From positions 62,001 to 126,000 of the forward strand of contig CAKSIT010000004.1 of NCBI GenBank assembly GCA_934462925.1: 64,000 nucleotides of DNA, read 5' to 3'. The position numbers and the translations under genes were made by a program. Shown piece by piece: positions 51,960 to 59,527 of the stretch. The notes below the pieces were generated by a model, which made no database searches, was not told the DNA's origin, and saw only the letters and a program-made list of their open reading frames with translations. How positions within the stretch are numbered: the stretch's first letter is position 1; each line of letters begins with the position of its first letter. The stretch is from an uncultured Oscillospiraceae bacterium. Its GTDB lineage: Bacteria > Bacillota > Clostridia > Oscillospirales > Ruminococcaceae.

Positions 51960-52538
51960 ATTAAAAAGGCTATACCTGCGGCGCTGTTGTCGCTTGCGCT
52001 GCTTACGGGCTGCGCGAACAAGCAGAACGAAACGAGCGAGATAACATATTCCCATGAAAAGGACGGATACACGCTCAGCTTTTCGCTGCCATATTCGCCC
52101 TGCGAAAAGACCGAGGGGTATTACGACCTTGACTTGAACGACCATAATGTTACATATTCCGACGAGAACGGAACGGTCTTACAGCATTTTAGCTATACCC
52201 ACTCGTGGGTTGCGGGGCGGGAACACGCAACGGTTTACAGCACGGACTTTACGTTCGAGATACTGCGCTTCGATTCGGGCGAGCTTTTTGCGGTGGAAGC
52301 GCCCGTAAAGGCGCTTAAGGATTCCCCCGAGGACTCCCGCGCGCTTACGCTCTATACCTTTGACGAAAACATGATAAATTTCATAGGGACGGACAAATAC
52401 GGCGGCAATTTCTTCCCCGTAATTTCGGGGGATATTGTCATAGACGGCGATACGTTTTCGTATATCGACGCTGAGGACGGTCAAAAGACGGTAAGCTATA
52501 CCGTCGATTTTGAGAACAGAATGCTTGTACCTGCGTAA
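51960..52538 (+). CDS. Small lipoprotein, probable ATT start codon
   Basis: 192 residues if it begins at ATT 51960. AAAGGAG (51945-51951) sits eight bases before that ATT, and the protein then starts exactly with a lipoprotein signal (IKKAIPAALLSLALLTGC, lipobox LTGC). No ATG, GTG or TTG lies between the site and the signal; a GTG at 51825 and a TTG at 51939 lie upstream of the site and would add unrelated basic sequence. The mature part is acidic and beta-rich, with no recognised family. ATT starts are rare in bacteria, usually linked with low or regulated expression. Confidence 0.7.
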   Translation: MKKAIPAALLSLALLTGCANKQNETSEITYSHEKDGYTLSFSLPYSPCEKTEGYYDLDLNDHNVTYSDENGTVLQHFSYTHSWVAGREHATVYSTDFTFEILRFDSGELFAVEAPVKALKDSPEDSRALTLYTFDENMINFIGTDKYGGNFFPVISGDIVIDGDTFSYIDAEDGQKTVSYTVDFENRMLVPA

Positions 52539-52553
52539 AATTCAATAAAAGCT

Positions 52554-52590
52554 ATCCCCGTTTGTCTGTTTTGGCAAACGGGGATTTTTT
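52554..52590 (+). terminator. Terminator of the lipoprotein gene
   Basis: ATCCCCGTTTG / CAAACGGGGAT (52554-52564, 52575-52585) followed by TTTTTT. Confidence 0.93.
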
Positions 52591-52625
52591 GTTCAAATGT
52601 CTGGCGGTTTGTCGGGGGAGCTGTG

Positions 52626-52955
52626 TTACAATGCCTTAATGAGCGTCCGCAGGAAGCGCGCGAGCGTTTCGCGGTCGGATTCGGAGAGCGCGTCAAGTTC
52701 GCCGAGAAGCTCCTGCACGGCGCTTTTTCCCGCAGGAGCTGCGGGGGAGCGCTTTGTGTCGGTAAGCTCAGCAATGTAGTCAAGGCTTACGTTGTAGTAT
52801 CTGGCAAGCGCTATGGCTCGCTCGAACGATATTTCGCTGCCGCCCTTTTCGTATACGGCATAGTATTGATAGGGTGTGCCGAGATACTCCGCGATTTCGC
52901 GCTGGGTCTTGTCGCTGTCCTCACGAAGCTCGCGTATTCTCTTATAATAAGCCAT
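52626..52955 (-). CDS. XRE-family HTH regulator
   Basis: 109 residues, AAAGGAATG-type site before the ATG. The HTH 'KTQREIAEYLGTPYQYYAVYEKG' lies at residues 16-38 and is followed by 'FERAIALARYYNVSLDYIAELTD', almost the same layout as the XRE protein at 57218, so the two are paralogues. It is divergent from the TM2-protein gene; the intergenic region holds near-palindromes TGATATATCA (53071-53080) and TGAAATATCA next to its own start that may be operators. Confidence 0.88.
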   Translation of the reverse strand: MAYYKRIRELREDSDKTQREIAEYLGTPYQYYAVYEKGGSEISFERAIALARYYNVSLDYIAELTDTKRSPAAPAGKSAVQELLGELDALSESDRETLARFLRTLIKAL

Positions 52956-53026
52956 GAAATATCATTCCTTTCCGCAGGGAGTGGGCTGTCCGTTGGCAAA
53001 AGTATAACATATTTCATTAGTATGAC

Positions 53027-53055
53027 TTGACAAATCCAAGTTATTATGTTATAAT
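53027..53055 (+). promoter_or_regulatory. Consensus promoter of the TM2-protein gene
   Basis: TTGACA (53027-53032), 17-base gap, TATAAT (53050-53055), a perfect sigma-A consensus. A palindrome TGATATATCA at 53071-53080 lies in the leader. Confidence 0.9.
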
Positions 53056-53101
53056 GCAAGTGGCAATAAATGATATATCATTAGAAAATGGAGGAAATAC
53101 A

Positions 53102-53653
53102 ATGGAAACCAATACAAACCCCACAGCACTTGCCCAACAGGGAGCGGGCGCTGAAATCATGCCCGCGCAGAGCGTTCCCACGGAAACCGCCGTGCAGACC
53201 GCACAGCCCGCGACTGTCGCACAGCCCGCGACTGTCGCACAGCCCGCGACTGCCGCACAGCCCGCATATCAGACGCCTACGAAGTTCTGCAAACATTGCG
53301 GGCAGACGATACCCGCAGAGGCGGTGATATGCACGCATTGCGGCTGTCAGGTTGAGGAGATGAAAAGCGCCGCGCCCGCTGCGGGGCAGATAGTGATAAA
53401 CAACAGCAATACCAACACCAATACAAACGTCAACGCTAATATAAACGGCGCGGGCGTTCCGCGCGGCAAGCCAAAAAACAAGTGGGTGACGTTTGCTCTG
53501 TGGCTTTTTCTCGGGATTGTGGGCGGTCACAAGTTCTACGAGGGAAAGATAGGCACGGGCATTCTTTATATGTTCACAGGCGGATTGTTTTGTATAGGCT
53601 GGATAATCGACCTGTTTGCTATACTCAATAAGCCAAACCCCTATTACGTCTGA
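53102..53653 (+). CDS. TM2-domain protein with zinc ribbon
   Basis: 183 residues from ATG 53102 (GGAGG upstream); the longer frame to 53027 would start inside the promoter. Layout: Gln/Pro/Ala/Thr-rich N-terminus including tandem QPATVA repeats, a zinc ribbon C-x2-C...C-x2-C (FCKHCGQTIPAEAVICTHCGC, given here in part as CKHCG and CTHCG), an Asn/Thr-rich linker (NTNTNTNVNANING), and a TM2 domain: two membrane segments joined by a short turn (LWLFLGIVGGHKFYEGK; MFTGGLFCIGWIIDLFAI). TM2 proteins of this type are common in gut Clostridia; function unknown. Confidence 0.88.
   Translation: METNTNPTALAQQGAGAEIMPAQSVPTETAVQTAQPATVAQPATVAQPATAAQPAYQTPTKFCKHCGQTIPAEAVICTHCGCQVEEMKSAAPAAGQIVINNSNTNTNTNVNANINGAGVPRGKPKNKWVTFALWLFLGIVGGHKFYEGKIGTGILYMFTGGLFCIGWIIDLFAILNKPNPYYV
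53203..53265 (+). repeat. 18-base tandem repeat coding QPATVA
   Basis: Three units of ACAGCCCGCGACTGTCGC (53203-53220, 53221-53238, 53239-53256, the last with one change) plus a half unit. It lies in the disordered N-terminus of the TM2 protein, where copy number could vary between strains without shifting the frame. Confidence 0.9.
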
Positions 53654-53671
53654 ATGGCGTTTTTGTGTGAC

Positions 53672-53745
53672 GAGCGCTCCCGTGCAAAGCGGGAGCGCTC
53701 ATTCTATGCAAAAGCCCGCGCCGCACGGAAACCCATGCGGCGCGG
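53672..53745 (-). terminator. Two hairpins between the TM2 gene and htpG
   Basis: GAGCGCTCCCG / CGGGAGCGCTC (53672-53682, 53690-53700) follows the TM2 gene. CCGCGCCGCA / TGCGGCGCGG (53716-53725, 53736-53745), read on the minus strand, is followed by GCTTTTGC and fits as the htpG terminator. Confidence 0.7.
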
Positions 53746-53793
53746 TAAAGGGGATTATATGAAAAAAGACGTAAGCGGTGATTATTCGGCGCT

Positions 53794-55671
53794 TTAGTTC
53801 GCCATTATCTCGCAAAGCTTGTTCGTGAACTCAACGGGGTTCTCTATTGGCATACCCTCGATAAGCAGCGCCTGCTGGTAGAGAATGTCTGCGTATTCCG
53901 CGACCTTGTCCTTGTCGCTCTCAAACAGCGTTTTGAGCTTTGCGAATATCGGGTGAGAAGCGTTTATCTCGAGTATCTTCTCCGCCTTTGCGCCCTGCTC
54001 GCCGGGCATTGCGGAAAGCACCTTTTCCATCTCCACGGACAGCATACCCTCGCTTGTAATGCATACGGGGTGAGTCTTCAGGCGCTGCGAGAGCTTTACC
54101 TGCTTTACCTTGCCCGCAAGCTTTTCGGTCATAAAGTCAAAGAGCGCCTTGTTGTCCTCCTCGGCTTTCTTTATTTCTTCCTTCTCGGCTTCCGTTTCAA
54201 GCCCCAAGTCCTCTGCGGATACGGACTTGTACTCCTTGCCGTCGTAGTCGTGCATCATCTGTATGCAGAACTCGTCCACGTGGTCGGTGAAGTAGAGTAT
54301 CTCGTAGCCCTTGTCTTTTACAAGCTCGGTCTGCGGCAGGCTCTCTATGCGCGAAACGCTGCTTCCGCTTGCGTAGTAGATGTACTTCTGCTCCTCTTTC
54401 ATGCGGGATACGTACTCCTCAAGCGTGGTGAAGCCGCCGTTGCTGCTTCTGAACAGCAGCAGTTCCTGCAGGTTGTCCTTCGCCTGCCCGAAGCTCTCGT
54501 AAATGCCGTACTTTATCTGCGTGCCGAACGCCTCGAAGAACTTCTCGTACTTTGCGCGGTCGTTGTTGCGCAGCTTCTTAAGCTCCGCCTTAATGGACTT
54601 TTCAAGGCTCTTTGCGATTATTTTGAGCTGCCTGTCGTGCTGGAGCATCTCGCGCGAGATGTTGAGCGAGAGGTCCTCGCTGTCCACAAGTCCCTTTACA
54701 AAGCTGAAGTAGTCGGGCAGCAGGTCCGCGCACTTGTCCATTATCATAACGCCGCTCGAGTAGAGCTGCAGCCCCTTTTCGTAGCTCTTTGAGTAGTAGT
54801 CGTAGGGGACTTTTGAGGGGATATAGAGCAGCGCGCTGTAGGTCGCCGTACCCTCCGTGCGGGTGTGTATGTGCAGCAGCGGTTCTTCATAGTCGAAGAA
54901 CTTGTCCTTGTAGAACCGGTTGTAGTCCTCGTCCTTAAGCTCGCTCTTGGACCTCTTCCAGATAGGCGTCATGGAGTTGAGCGTTTCGGTTTCGGTGTAC
55001 TTCTCGTACTCGTTCTCCGTACCCTCCTTAAGGCGCTCGTGTTCAACGTCCATCTTAATGGGGTAGCGTATATAGTCGGAGTACTTCTTGATAAGCGACT
55101 TTATCTTGTACGGCGTTAAGAACTCGTCGTAATTTTCCTCCTCGGCGTTGTCCTTTATTTCAAGGATTATCTGCGTGCCGCAGCCGTCCTTTTCGGCTTC
55201 CTCTATGGTGTAGCCGTCCACGCCCTCGCTCTGCCACATATACGCCTGCTCCGCGCCGTACGCTTTTGAAATGACGGTAACGCGCTTTGCTACCATAAAC
55301 GCGGAGTAGAAGCCCACGCCGAACTGTCCTATGATGTTTACGTCCTCCGCCTTTTCGTTCTCGTTCTTAAACGCGAGCGAGCCGCTCTTTGCGATAGTGC
55401 CGAGGTTGTTTTCAAGCTCGTCCTTGGTCATGCCTATGCCGTTATCGGTGATTATAAGCTTTCTCGCGTCCTTGTCCGCCTCAATGGTAATGGCAAGGTC
55501 CGAGCGCGTGATACCGATATTCTCGCTCATAGACTTGAAATAGAGCTTGTCCATAGCGTCGCTTGCGTTTGAGATAAGCTCGCGCAGGAATATCTCCTTG
55601 TGCGTGTAGATGGAGTTTATCATCATTTCAAGCAGGCGCTTGGATTCCGCCTTAAATTCCTTTGTTTCCAT
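53794..55671 (-). CDS. htpG: Hsp90-family chaperone HtpG
   Basis: 625 residues, the usual length. It is an ATP-driven cytoplasmic chaperone. GHKL ATPase landmarks: '[13 protein letters not shown]' (catalytic Glu), '[13 protein letters not shown]' (nucleotide-binding Asp), '[15 protein letters not shown]' (lid) and '[10 protein letters not shown]'. The middle-domain arginine loop '[16 protein letters not shown]' is present. It is transcribed alone, behind a CIRCE element, hence probably repressed by HrcA in unstressed cells. Confidence 0.97.
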   Translation of the reverse strand: METKEFKAESKRLLEMMINSIYTHKEIFLRELISNASDAMDKLYFKSMSENIGITRSDLAITIEADKDARKLIITDNGIGMTKDELENNLGTIAKSGSLAFKNENEKAEDVNIIGQFGVGFYSAFMVAKRVTVISKAYGAEQAYMWQSEGVDGYTIEEAEKDGCGTQIILEIKDNAEEENYDEFLTPYKIKSLIKKYSDYIRYPIKMDVEHERLKEGTENEYEKYTETETLNSMTPIWKRSKSELKDEDYNRFYKDKFFDYEEPLLHIHTRTEGTATYSALLYIPSKVPYDYYSKSYEKGLQLYSSGVMIMDKCADLLPDYFSFVKGLVDSEDLSLNISREMLQHDRQLKIIAKSLEKSIKAELKKLRNNDRAKYEKFFEAFGTQIKYGIYESFGQAKDNLQELLLFRSSNGGFTTLEEYVSRMKEEQKYIYYASGSSVSRIESLPQTELVKDKGYEILYFTDHVDEFCIQMMHDYDGKEYKSVSAEDLGLETEAEKEEIKKAEEDNKALFDFMTEKLAGKVKQVKLSQRLKTHPVCITSEGMLSVEMEKVLSAMPGEQGAKAEKILEINASHPIFAKLKTLFESDKDKVAEYADILYQQALLIEGMPIENPVEFTNKLCEIMAN

Positions 55672-55719
55672 AAAAATCAGCTCCTTATATAATCACGGCT
55701 AAACCCGTAAATGCGTGTT

Positions 55720-55778
55720 TTAGCACTCTGCGGCTCTGAGTGCTAAATATATTATACACCTTTTTCAAAAAAAATCAA
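55720..55778 (-). promoter_or_regulatory. CIRCE operator and promoter of htpG
   Basis: The perfect HrcA operator TTAGCACTC-n9-GAGTGCTAA lies at 55720-55746. Just upstream on the minus strand are TTGATT (55778-55773), a 16-base gap and TATAAT (55756-55751), so HrcA would sit on the transcription start. CIRCE normally controls groESL and dnaK operons. Confidence 0.95.
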
Positions 55779-55837
55779 GGGGTAAGCGCAAATTTTTCAT
55801 CATTTTAACACAAAGCGCGCGGCGGGAGAAAAAGCTC

Positions 55838-55867
55838 TTGACAAGCCTGCCGAAAGTGTGTTATAAT
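55838..55867 (+). promoter_or_regulatory. Promoter of the azlCD leader
   Basis: TTGACA (55838-55843), 18-base gap, TATAAT (55862-55867). Transcripts would start near 55875 and carry structured element copy 2 in their 5' leader. Confidence 0.85.
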
Positions 55868-55883
55868 CACCGCAGAAACAGTT

Positions 55884-55988
55884 CGGTCTGTCGATAAAGG
55901 CACAGCTGCGACGTCACGCGTATAACGACAGGCAGGAAGCCTAGTCGTTATACGCGTTCCTAGCATCTGCACCTTTCTCGGCAGACCG
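55884..55988 (+). ncRNA. Structured element, copy 2, in the azlCD leader
   Basis: A 105-base element. Closing stem CGGTCTG / CAGACCG (55884-55890, 55982-55988), inner AAAGG / CCTTT, and a perfect 14-bp central stem (55916-55929 with 55944-55957) capped by AGGC / GCCT. Both stems differ from copy 1 (36398) in sequence yet pair fully, while the joining boxes are nearly identical. Here it would be transcribed from the promoter at 55838. No terminator or anti-terminator is visible between it and azlC. Confidence 0.7.
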
Positions 55989-56045
55989 TGATTGAGTTTG
56001 GCATACATATATACAAATATATACAGAACAAAAGAAGGCAGACAA

Positions 56046-56795
56046 ATGAATAAGGAAAAGGCGCAGGTTCGCGCGGCGGCGTTTAAGGCGGCGTTTCCGC
56101 GGACTATCCCTATTATGACGGGATTTTTGTTCCTTGGCGGCGCGTATGGGATATACGCGCGCACGGAGGGATTTTCGGCGGTGCTGCCGATAATCATGGC
56201 GGCAGCCATATTCGCGGGTTCAATGGAGTTTGTGACGGTGGACCTGCTGACGGGCGTTGTCGCGGGGGCGTTCGACCCGCTGAACGCGCTGCTGCTTGCA
56301 ATAATGGTGAACGCCCGCCACATATTCTACGGGCTTGCCATGCTGGACAAATACCGCGCTGTAGAGCCTAAAAAGCGCATATACCTTATATATGGAATGT
56401 GCGACGAGAGCTTTTCGATAAACTGCACAGCGGACGTTCCCGAGGGCGTGGACAAGGGGTGGTTCTACTTTTTTGTAACGCTTCTCAATCAGGCGTACTG
56501 GGTGTCGGGCGCGGCGCTCGGCTCGCTTGCGGGTTCGTTTATAAACGTGGAGCTGCCCGGACTTGAGTTTGTTATGACGGCGCTGCTTGTCGTGATATTC
56601 CTTGACAACTGGCTTAAGGAGCGGCAGCATTTCAGCTCCGTTACTGGAGTGCTTGCCGCGCTTGCGTGCCTGCTTGTGCTTGGCAGCGGCAACTTCATCA
56701 TACCCGCAATGGGCGTTATACTGCTTGTGCTTACGATATTCAGAAAGCCCATAGAGCGCGCCGCGGACGCTCCCCGAAAGGAGGCGCGCCCATGA
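56046..56795 (+). CDS. azlC: AzlC-family branched-chain amino acid exporter subunit
   Basis: 249 residues from ATG 56046. Family opening 'AAFPRTIPIMTGFLFLGGAYGIYA' and 'NARHIFYGLAMLDKY', 'YGMCDESFSI' are typical of AzlC. About seven to eight membrane segments. With the small AzlD partner it exports branched-chain amino acids and analogues such as azaleucine. The genes overlap by four bases. Confidence 0.93.
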   Translation: MNKEKAQVRAAAFKAAFPRTIPIMTGFLFLGGAYGIYARTEGFSAVLPIIMAAAIFAGSMEFVTVDLLTGVVAGAFDPLNALLLAIMVNARHIFYGLAMLDKYRAVEPKKRIYLIYGMCDESFSINCTADVPEGVDKGWFYFFVTLLNQAYWVSGAALGSLAGSFINVELPGLEFVMTALLVVIFLDNWLKERQHFSSVTGVLAALACLLVLGSGNFIIPAMGVILLVLTIFRKPIERAADAPRKEARP

Positions 56796-57124
56796 CGCAG
56801 ACTACGCTTCATATAGCCGTTACGATAGCTATGGCGGCGCTCGGCACGCTGCTTACAAGGTTCACGCCGTTTATCGTGTTCCACGGCGACAGGGAAACGC
56901 CCGCGTATGTGAAGTACTTAGGAAAGGCGCTCCCGGGCGCTGCGCTCGGGCTGCTTGTGGTGTACTGCTTTAAGGACGTGAACGTGCTTACGGGCGCGCA
57001 CGGTCTGCCCGAGCTTATAGCGCTTGCGGTTATAACGGCGCTGCACGTATGGCGCAGGAATATGCTGCTGTCCATAGCGGCGGGAACGGTGGTATATATG
57101 CTGCTGGTGAACTTCGTATTTTAA
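56792..57124 (+). CDS. azlD: AzlD-family branched-chain amino acid exporter subunit
   Basis: 110 residues from ATG 56792 (AAAGGAGG upstream, overlapping the azlC stop). Three to four membrane segments, with the family pattern 'GTLLTRFTPFIVF', 'YLGKALPGAALGLLVVYCFKD' and 'ALHVWRRNMLLSIAAGTVVYML'. The small partner of AzlC; both are needed for export in Bacillus. Confidence 0.93.
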   Translation: MTQTTLHIAVTIAMAALGTLLTRFTPFIVFHGDRETPAYVKYLGKALPGAALGLLVVYCFKDVNVLTGAHGLPELIALAVITALHVWRRNMLLSIAAGTVVYMLLVNFVF

Positions 57125-57127
57125 GCG

Positions 57128-57199
57128 GACAGGCGATAAACCCTCGGCTTTTCGCCTGTCTGAAAAAACGGCGGGACTGCACAGGCAGCTCCGCCGTTT
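57128..57199. terminator. Two hairpins between azlD and the convergent XRE gene
   Basis: GACAGGCGA / TCGCCTGTC (57128-57136, 57152-57160) and AAACGGCGG / CCGCCGTTT (57166-57174, 57191-57199); the second can serve both strands. Confidence 0.75.
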
Positions 57200-57217
57200 G
57201 TTATATGTTATATAAAG

Positions 57218-57445
57218 TCACCGCGAGGACTTGTCCGCGCCCTTTGACGAGGTAAGCCCTGCGATATAGTCTATACTTACTTTATAGAAGCGCGCAAGCT
57301 CTATCACCTGACTGAACCTTATCTCCCGCTTGCCGCTTTCATAAAGCTGATACTGCTGCCGCGTTATTCCAAGCACCTTTGCTATGTCCTCCTGCCGCAG
57401 GTCCTTGTCCTCGCGCAGGTCCTGCAGCCGCTGAAATCTCGCCAT
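57218..57445 (-). CDS. XRE-family HTH regulator
   Basis: 75 residues from ATG 57445, preceded by GGGGGG; the further upstream codons to 57460 overlap that site. HTH 'LRQEDIAKVLGITRQQYQLYESGKREI' is at residues 14-42, then 'FSQVIELARFYKVSIDYIAGLT'. Close paralogue of the regulator at 52626 (shared 'I..ARFYKVSIDYIAGLT' region). Target unknown; it is divergent from the operator-rich region at 57508-57640. Confidence 0.88.
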   Translation of the reverse strand: MARFQRLQDLREDKDLRQEDIAKVLGITRQQYQLYESGKREIRFSQVIELARFYKVSIDYIAGLTSSKGADKSSR

Positions 57446-57507
57446 TGCGCTACCCCCCATGCTATTTTAGTCAATTATAGCAACAATAACGCCGCTCCTT
57501 TTGTAAA

Positions 57508-57640
57508 AGCATTTATACGAATGCGAAAATTGACGAAAAACCACGGAATAACGCCAAAAAAGTTTTTTCGCGAGGGGTATTGACAAGCATTCGTTCGCGT
57601 GCTATAATAAAAAAGCAAGCATTTGTTTGAATGCTTGCTG
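57508..57640 (+). promoter_or_regulatory. Consensus promoter with three AGCATT-type operators, no clear gene
   Basis: TTGACA (57580-57585), 17-base gap, TATAAT (57603-57608). Operator-like repeats: AGCATT-n5-GAATGC at 57508-57524, AAGCATTCG at 57585-57593 in the spacer, and the perfect AGCAAGCATT-n6-AATGCTTGCT at 57615-57640 at the expected start site. This is the arrangement seen with TetR-like autoregulated transporters, but no convincing ORF follows before the mug-like gene on the other strand. Confidence 0.7.
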
Positions 57641-57767
57641 TAAAACCGCGTTATTCGGGAGAGTACTCACTAAGCGCATGGTTTGCTTTATCACGTATCA
57701 AAATCATCGTAAGCTGACCTGTTCAGCGTTCATTTCACACGCCCCCGACCCCACATCGGGGGTGCAT

Positions 57768-57806
57768 AAACAAACGCGGCGGGCTTTAACACCCGCCGCT
57801 TGTTTA
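57768..57806 (-). terminator. Hairpin at the end of the glycosylase gene
   Basis: GCGGCGGG / CCCGCCGC (57776-57783, 57792-57799) extended by AAACAA / TTGTTT after a 2-base bulge, placed directly after the stop of the minus-strand operon. Confidence 0.75.
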
Positions 57807-57807
57807 T

Positions 57808-58296
57808 TCATAGATATTGCGCTATTTCCATATACCGCGCCAGCATTTGCTCCTCGGAAACGGTTTGATTCGCGGGGCTTGTGGAGGGCAGGCACACCGC
57901 GGGGGGAAAGCTCCCGCAGAACCGCTCGTAGAGCGCCTGCGCCTTTTTGCCCGTGGTGAATACCCTGCGGATATCCGCCGCGCGGAATATGAGCGACAGG
58001 TCGTTCGGCTGCGCGTTTTTTATCGTGCTGTCCGCAGCGCCGTTTATCTCGCAGCTCGCAAGCACGTCCCACAGCGCAACGCCGCGCCGCAGGCAGAGCG
58101 CCCGCCGCCCGTCCGCGTCCTCGGGGAGCGGCTCGTTGAGTACCGCGCAGAGCATTTTCCAGAAGCGGTTGCGCGGGTGCATATAGTAGAAGCCCGCCGC
58201 GCGCGACTTCGGCGAGGGGATAGTGCCGAGTACAAGCACCCGCGAGCGCTCGTCAAACACGGGCGGGAACTCGTGCGAAACCCGCTCAGAACTCAT
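57808..58296 (-). CDS. DNA-deoxyinosine glycosylase (UDG superfamily, Mug/HDG-like)
   Basis: 162 residues from ATG 58296, which overlaps the stop of the upstream Dabb gene by 11 bases; the frame goes on to 58350 but that part lies in the Dabb gene. Motif 1 is 'LVLGTIPSPKSRAAGFYYMHPRNRFWKML', abridged here as GTIPSPKS and HPRNRFW, typical of the hypoxanthine-DNA glycosylase group; the C-terminal motif 'CLPSTSPANQ' is the leucine/DNA-insertion loop. It removes deaminated bases such as hypoxanthine from DNA. Confidence 0.88.
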   Translation of the reverse strand: MSSERVSHEFPPVFDERSRVLVLGTIPSPKSRAAGFYYMHPRNRFWKMLCAVLNEPLPEDADGRRALCLRRGVALWDVLASCEINGAADSTIKNAQPNDLSLIFRAADIRRVFTTGKKAQALYERFCGSFPPAVCLPSTSPANQTVSEEQMLARYMEIAQYL

Positions 58297-58573
58297 AGTC
58301 AACGCTTGCAGAATGCGTGCGTATCGTCTTGCAGAAGTCCGACACGGCAACGTGCAGGGGGTTCACGCTGTAGGACTTGAGCGCCTCCATGCTGTCGAAC
58401 TCGCTTACAAGCACCGCGTCGTAGCTGCGCTCGGAGGGGTTTATGTTTATGCCGACCTCCATTGCGCGTATCTCGGGTATCTGCGTTTTCAGCGCAAGCA
58501 GCCTGTCGCGGAATATCAGCATATTCTCGCACTCGTTTTCCTTGAATTTCCACATTACTATGTGCTTTATCAT
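58286..58573 (-). CDS. Dabb (stress-responsive A/B barrel) family protein
   Basis: 95 residues from ATG 58573 (GGAGG upstream). The pattern 'IKHIVMWKFKE', 'MEVGININPSERSYDAVLVSEFDSMEAL' and 'YSVNPLHVAV' is that of Dabb domain dimeric barrels. Function unknown; many are expressed under stress. It is in one operon with the alpha/beta hydrolase, TrmB and the glycosylase. Confidence 0.9.
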   Translation of the reverse strand: MIKHIVMWKFKENECENMLIFRDRLLALKTQIPEIRAMEVGININPSERSYDAVLVSEFDSMEALKSYSVNPLHVAVSDFCKTIRTHSASVDYEF

Positions 58574-58595
58574 GTCAGTTTCCTCCGAATGTATA

Positions 58596-59513
58596 TTAAA
58601 TGTTTTCCATAAGGAATGCAAGGATATCCTCCATCACCTCGCGCCTGTTAAGCTCGAAAAGCAGCTCGTGGCGCGCCTCGCGGTATATCTTCATGCGAAC
58701 GCTGCACCCATGCTCGGCGTAGCGCACGAACGCGCGCTCAACTCCCTTGCCGTATTCGCCCACGGGGTCCATGCCGCCGCTTAAAAACAGTATCGGCACG
58801 TCGCGCGGGGTGTTCTCGAACACCGCCTCGCTGTTGGCGCACAGCAGCGCGTTAATTAAGTCCCTGTAGCCCGCCGCGGTGAAGATGAAGTTGCATTTCG
58901 GGTCGGCGATGTATTTGTCAACGTTCTCGTCGTCGCGCGAGAGCCAGTCGTAGCGCGTGCGGTGGTTTTCCGTGCGCAGGTTGAACACGCCGAACGCCAG
59001 CCGCGTGCCTAGCCTGTGGCGGCACATACTCCCGCGCGCGGAGATTATCCTGTCGATTACGCGGCGCATGGGCGCGGCGGTGGCAAGCCCTCCCGCAGTA
59101 CCCATGAAAACCGCGCCGTCCCAGCGGTCGGCATAGCGCGCAAGGTAAATGCGCGCAAGAAAGCTGCCCATGCTGTGACCGAGCAGGAAGTGCGGGATAT
59201 CGGGGAACTGCCGTTCGCACAGAAGCTTTGTGCGGTGCAGGTCGTTCACCATGGCGATATAGCCGCCCTCCTCGCCGAAATAGCCGAGCTTGCTGTCGTC
59301 GCTCAGCGACTTGCCGTGACCCATGTGGTCGTTGGCGCACAGGGCAATGTCGTTTTCGCACAGAAACTTCGCAAAGTCCTCGTAGCGCTCAATGTACTCG
59401 CACATTCCGTGGGACAGCACAAGCGCCGCCTTTGGCTTTTCGGGGGTGTAGATATAGAAATGTATGTCGCAAAGCCCCGACGAAGCGGGGAACGTTCCCG
59501 TTATCTTCTTCAT
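58596..59513 (-). CDS. Alpha/beta hydrolase, monoacylglycerol lipase/lysophospholipase-like
   Basis: 305 residues. Nucleophile elbow 'LLGHSMGSFLARI' (Ser), acid 'LSGGMDPVGEYG' (Asp) and His in 'YREARHELLFE' complete the triad; the oxyanion turn is 'LSHGMCEYIERYEDFA'. This is the PldB/monoglyceride lipase pattern. No signal peptide, so cytoplasmic. Substrate probably a lysophospholipid or monoacylglycerol. Its start is 14 bases after the trmB stop. Confidence 0.9.
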   Translation of the reverse strand: MKKITGTFPASSGLCDIHFYIYTPEKPKAALVLSHGMCEYIERYEDFAKFLCENDIALCANDHMGHGKSLSDDSKLGYFGEEGGYIAMVNDLHRTKLLCERQFPDIPHFLLGHSMGSFLARIYLARYADRWDGAVFMGTAGGLATAAPMRRVIDRIISARGSMCRHRLGTRLAFGVFNLRTENHRTRYDWLSRDDENVDKYIADPKCNFIFTAAGYRDLINALLCANSEAVFENTPRDVPILFLSGGMDPVGEYGKGVERAFVRYAEHGCSVRMKIYREARHELLFELNRREVMEDILAFLMENI

Positions 59514-59527
59514 TTATGCTCCTTTCG

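Noticed and set aside
57627..57959. Plus-strand 110-codon frame after the promoter at 57580
   Set aside because: No ribosome binding site, a TTG start inside the operator hairpin, and the second half is antisense to the glycosylase gene; composition does not look coding.
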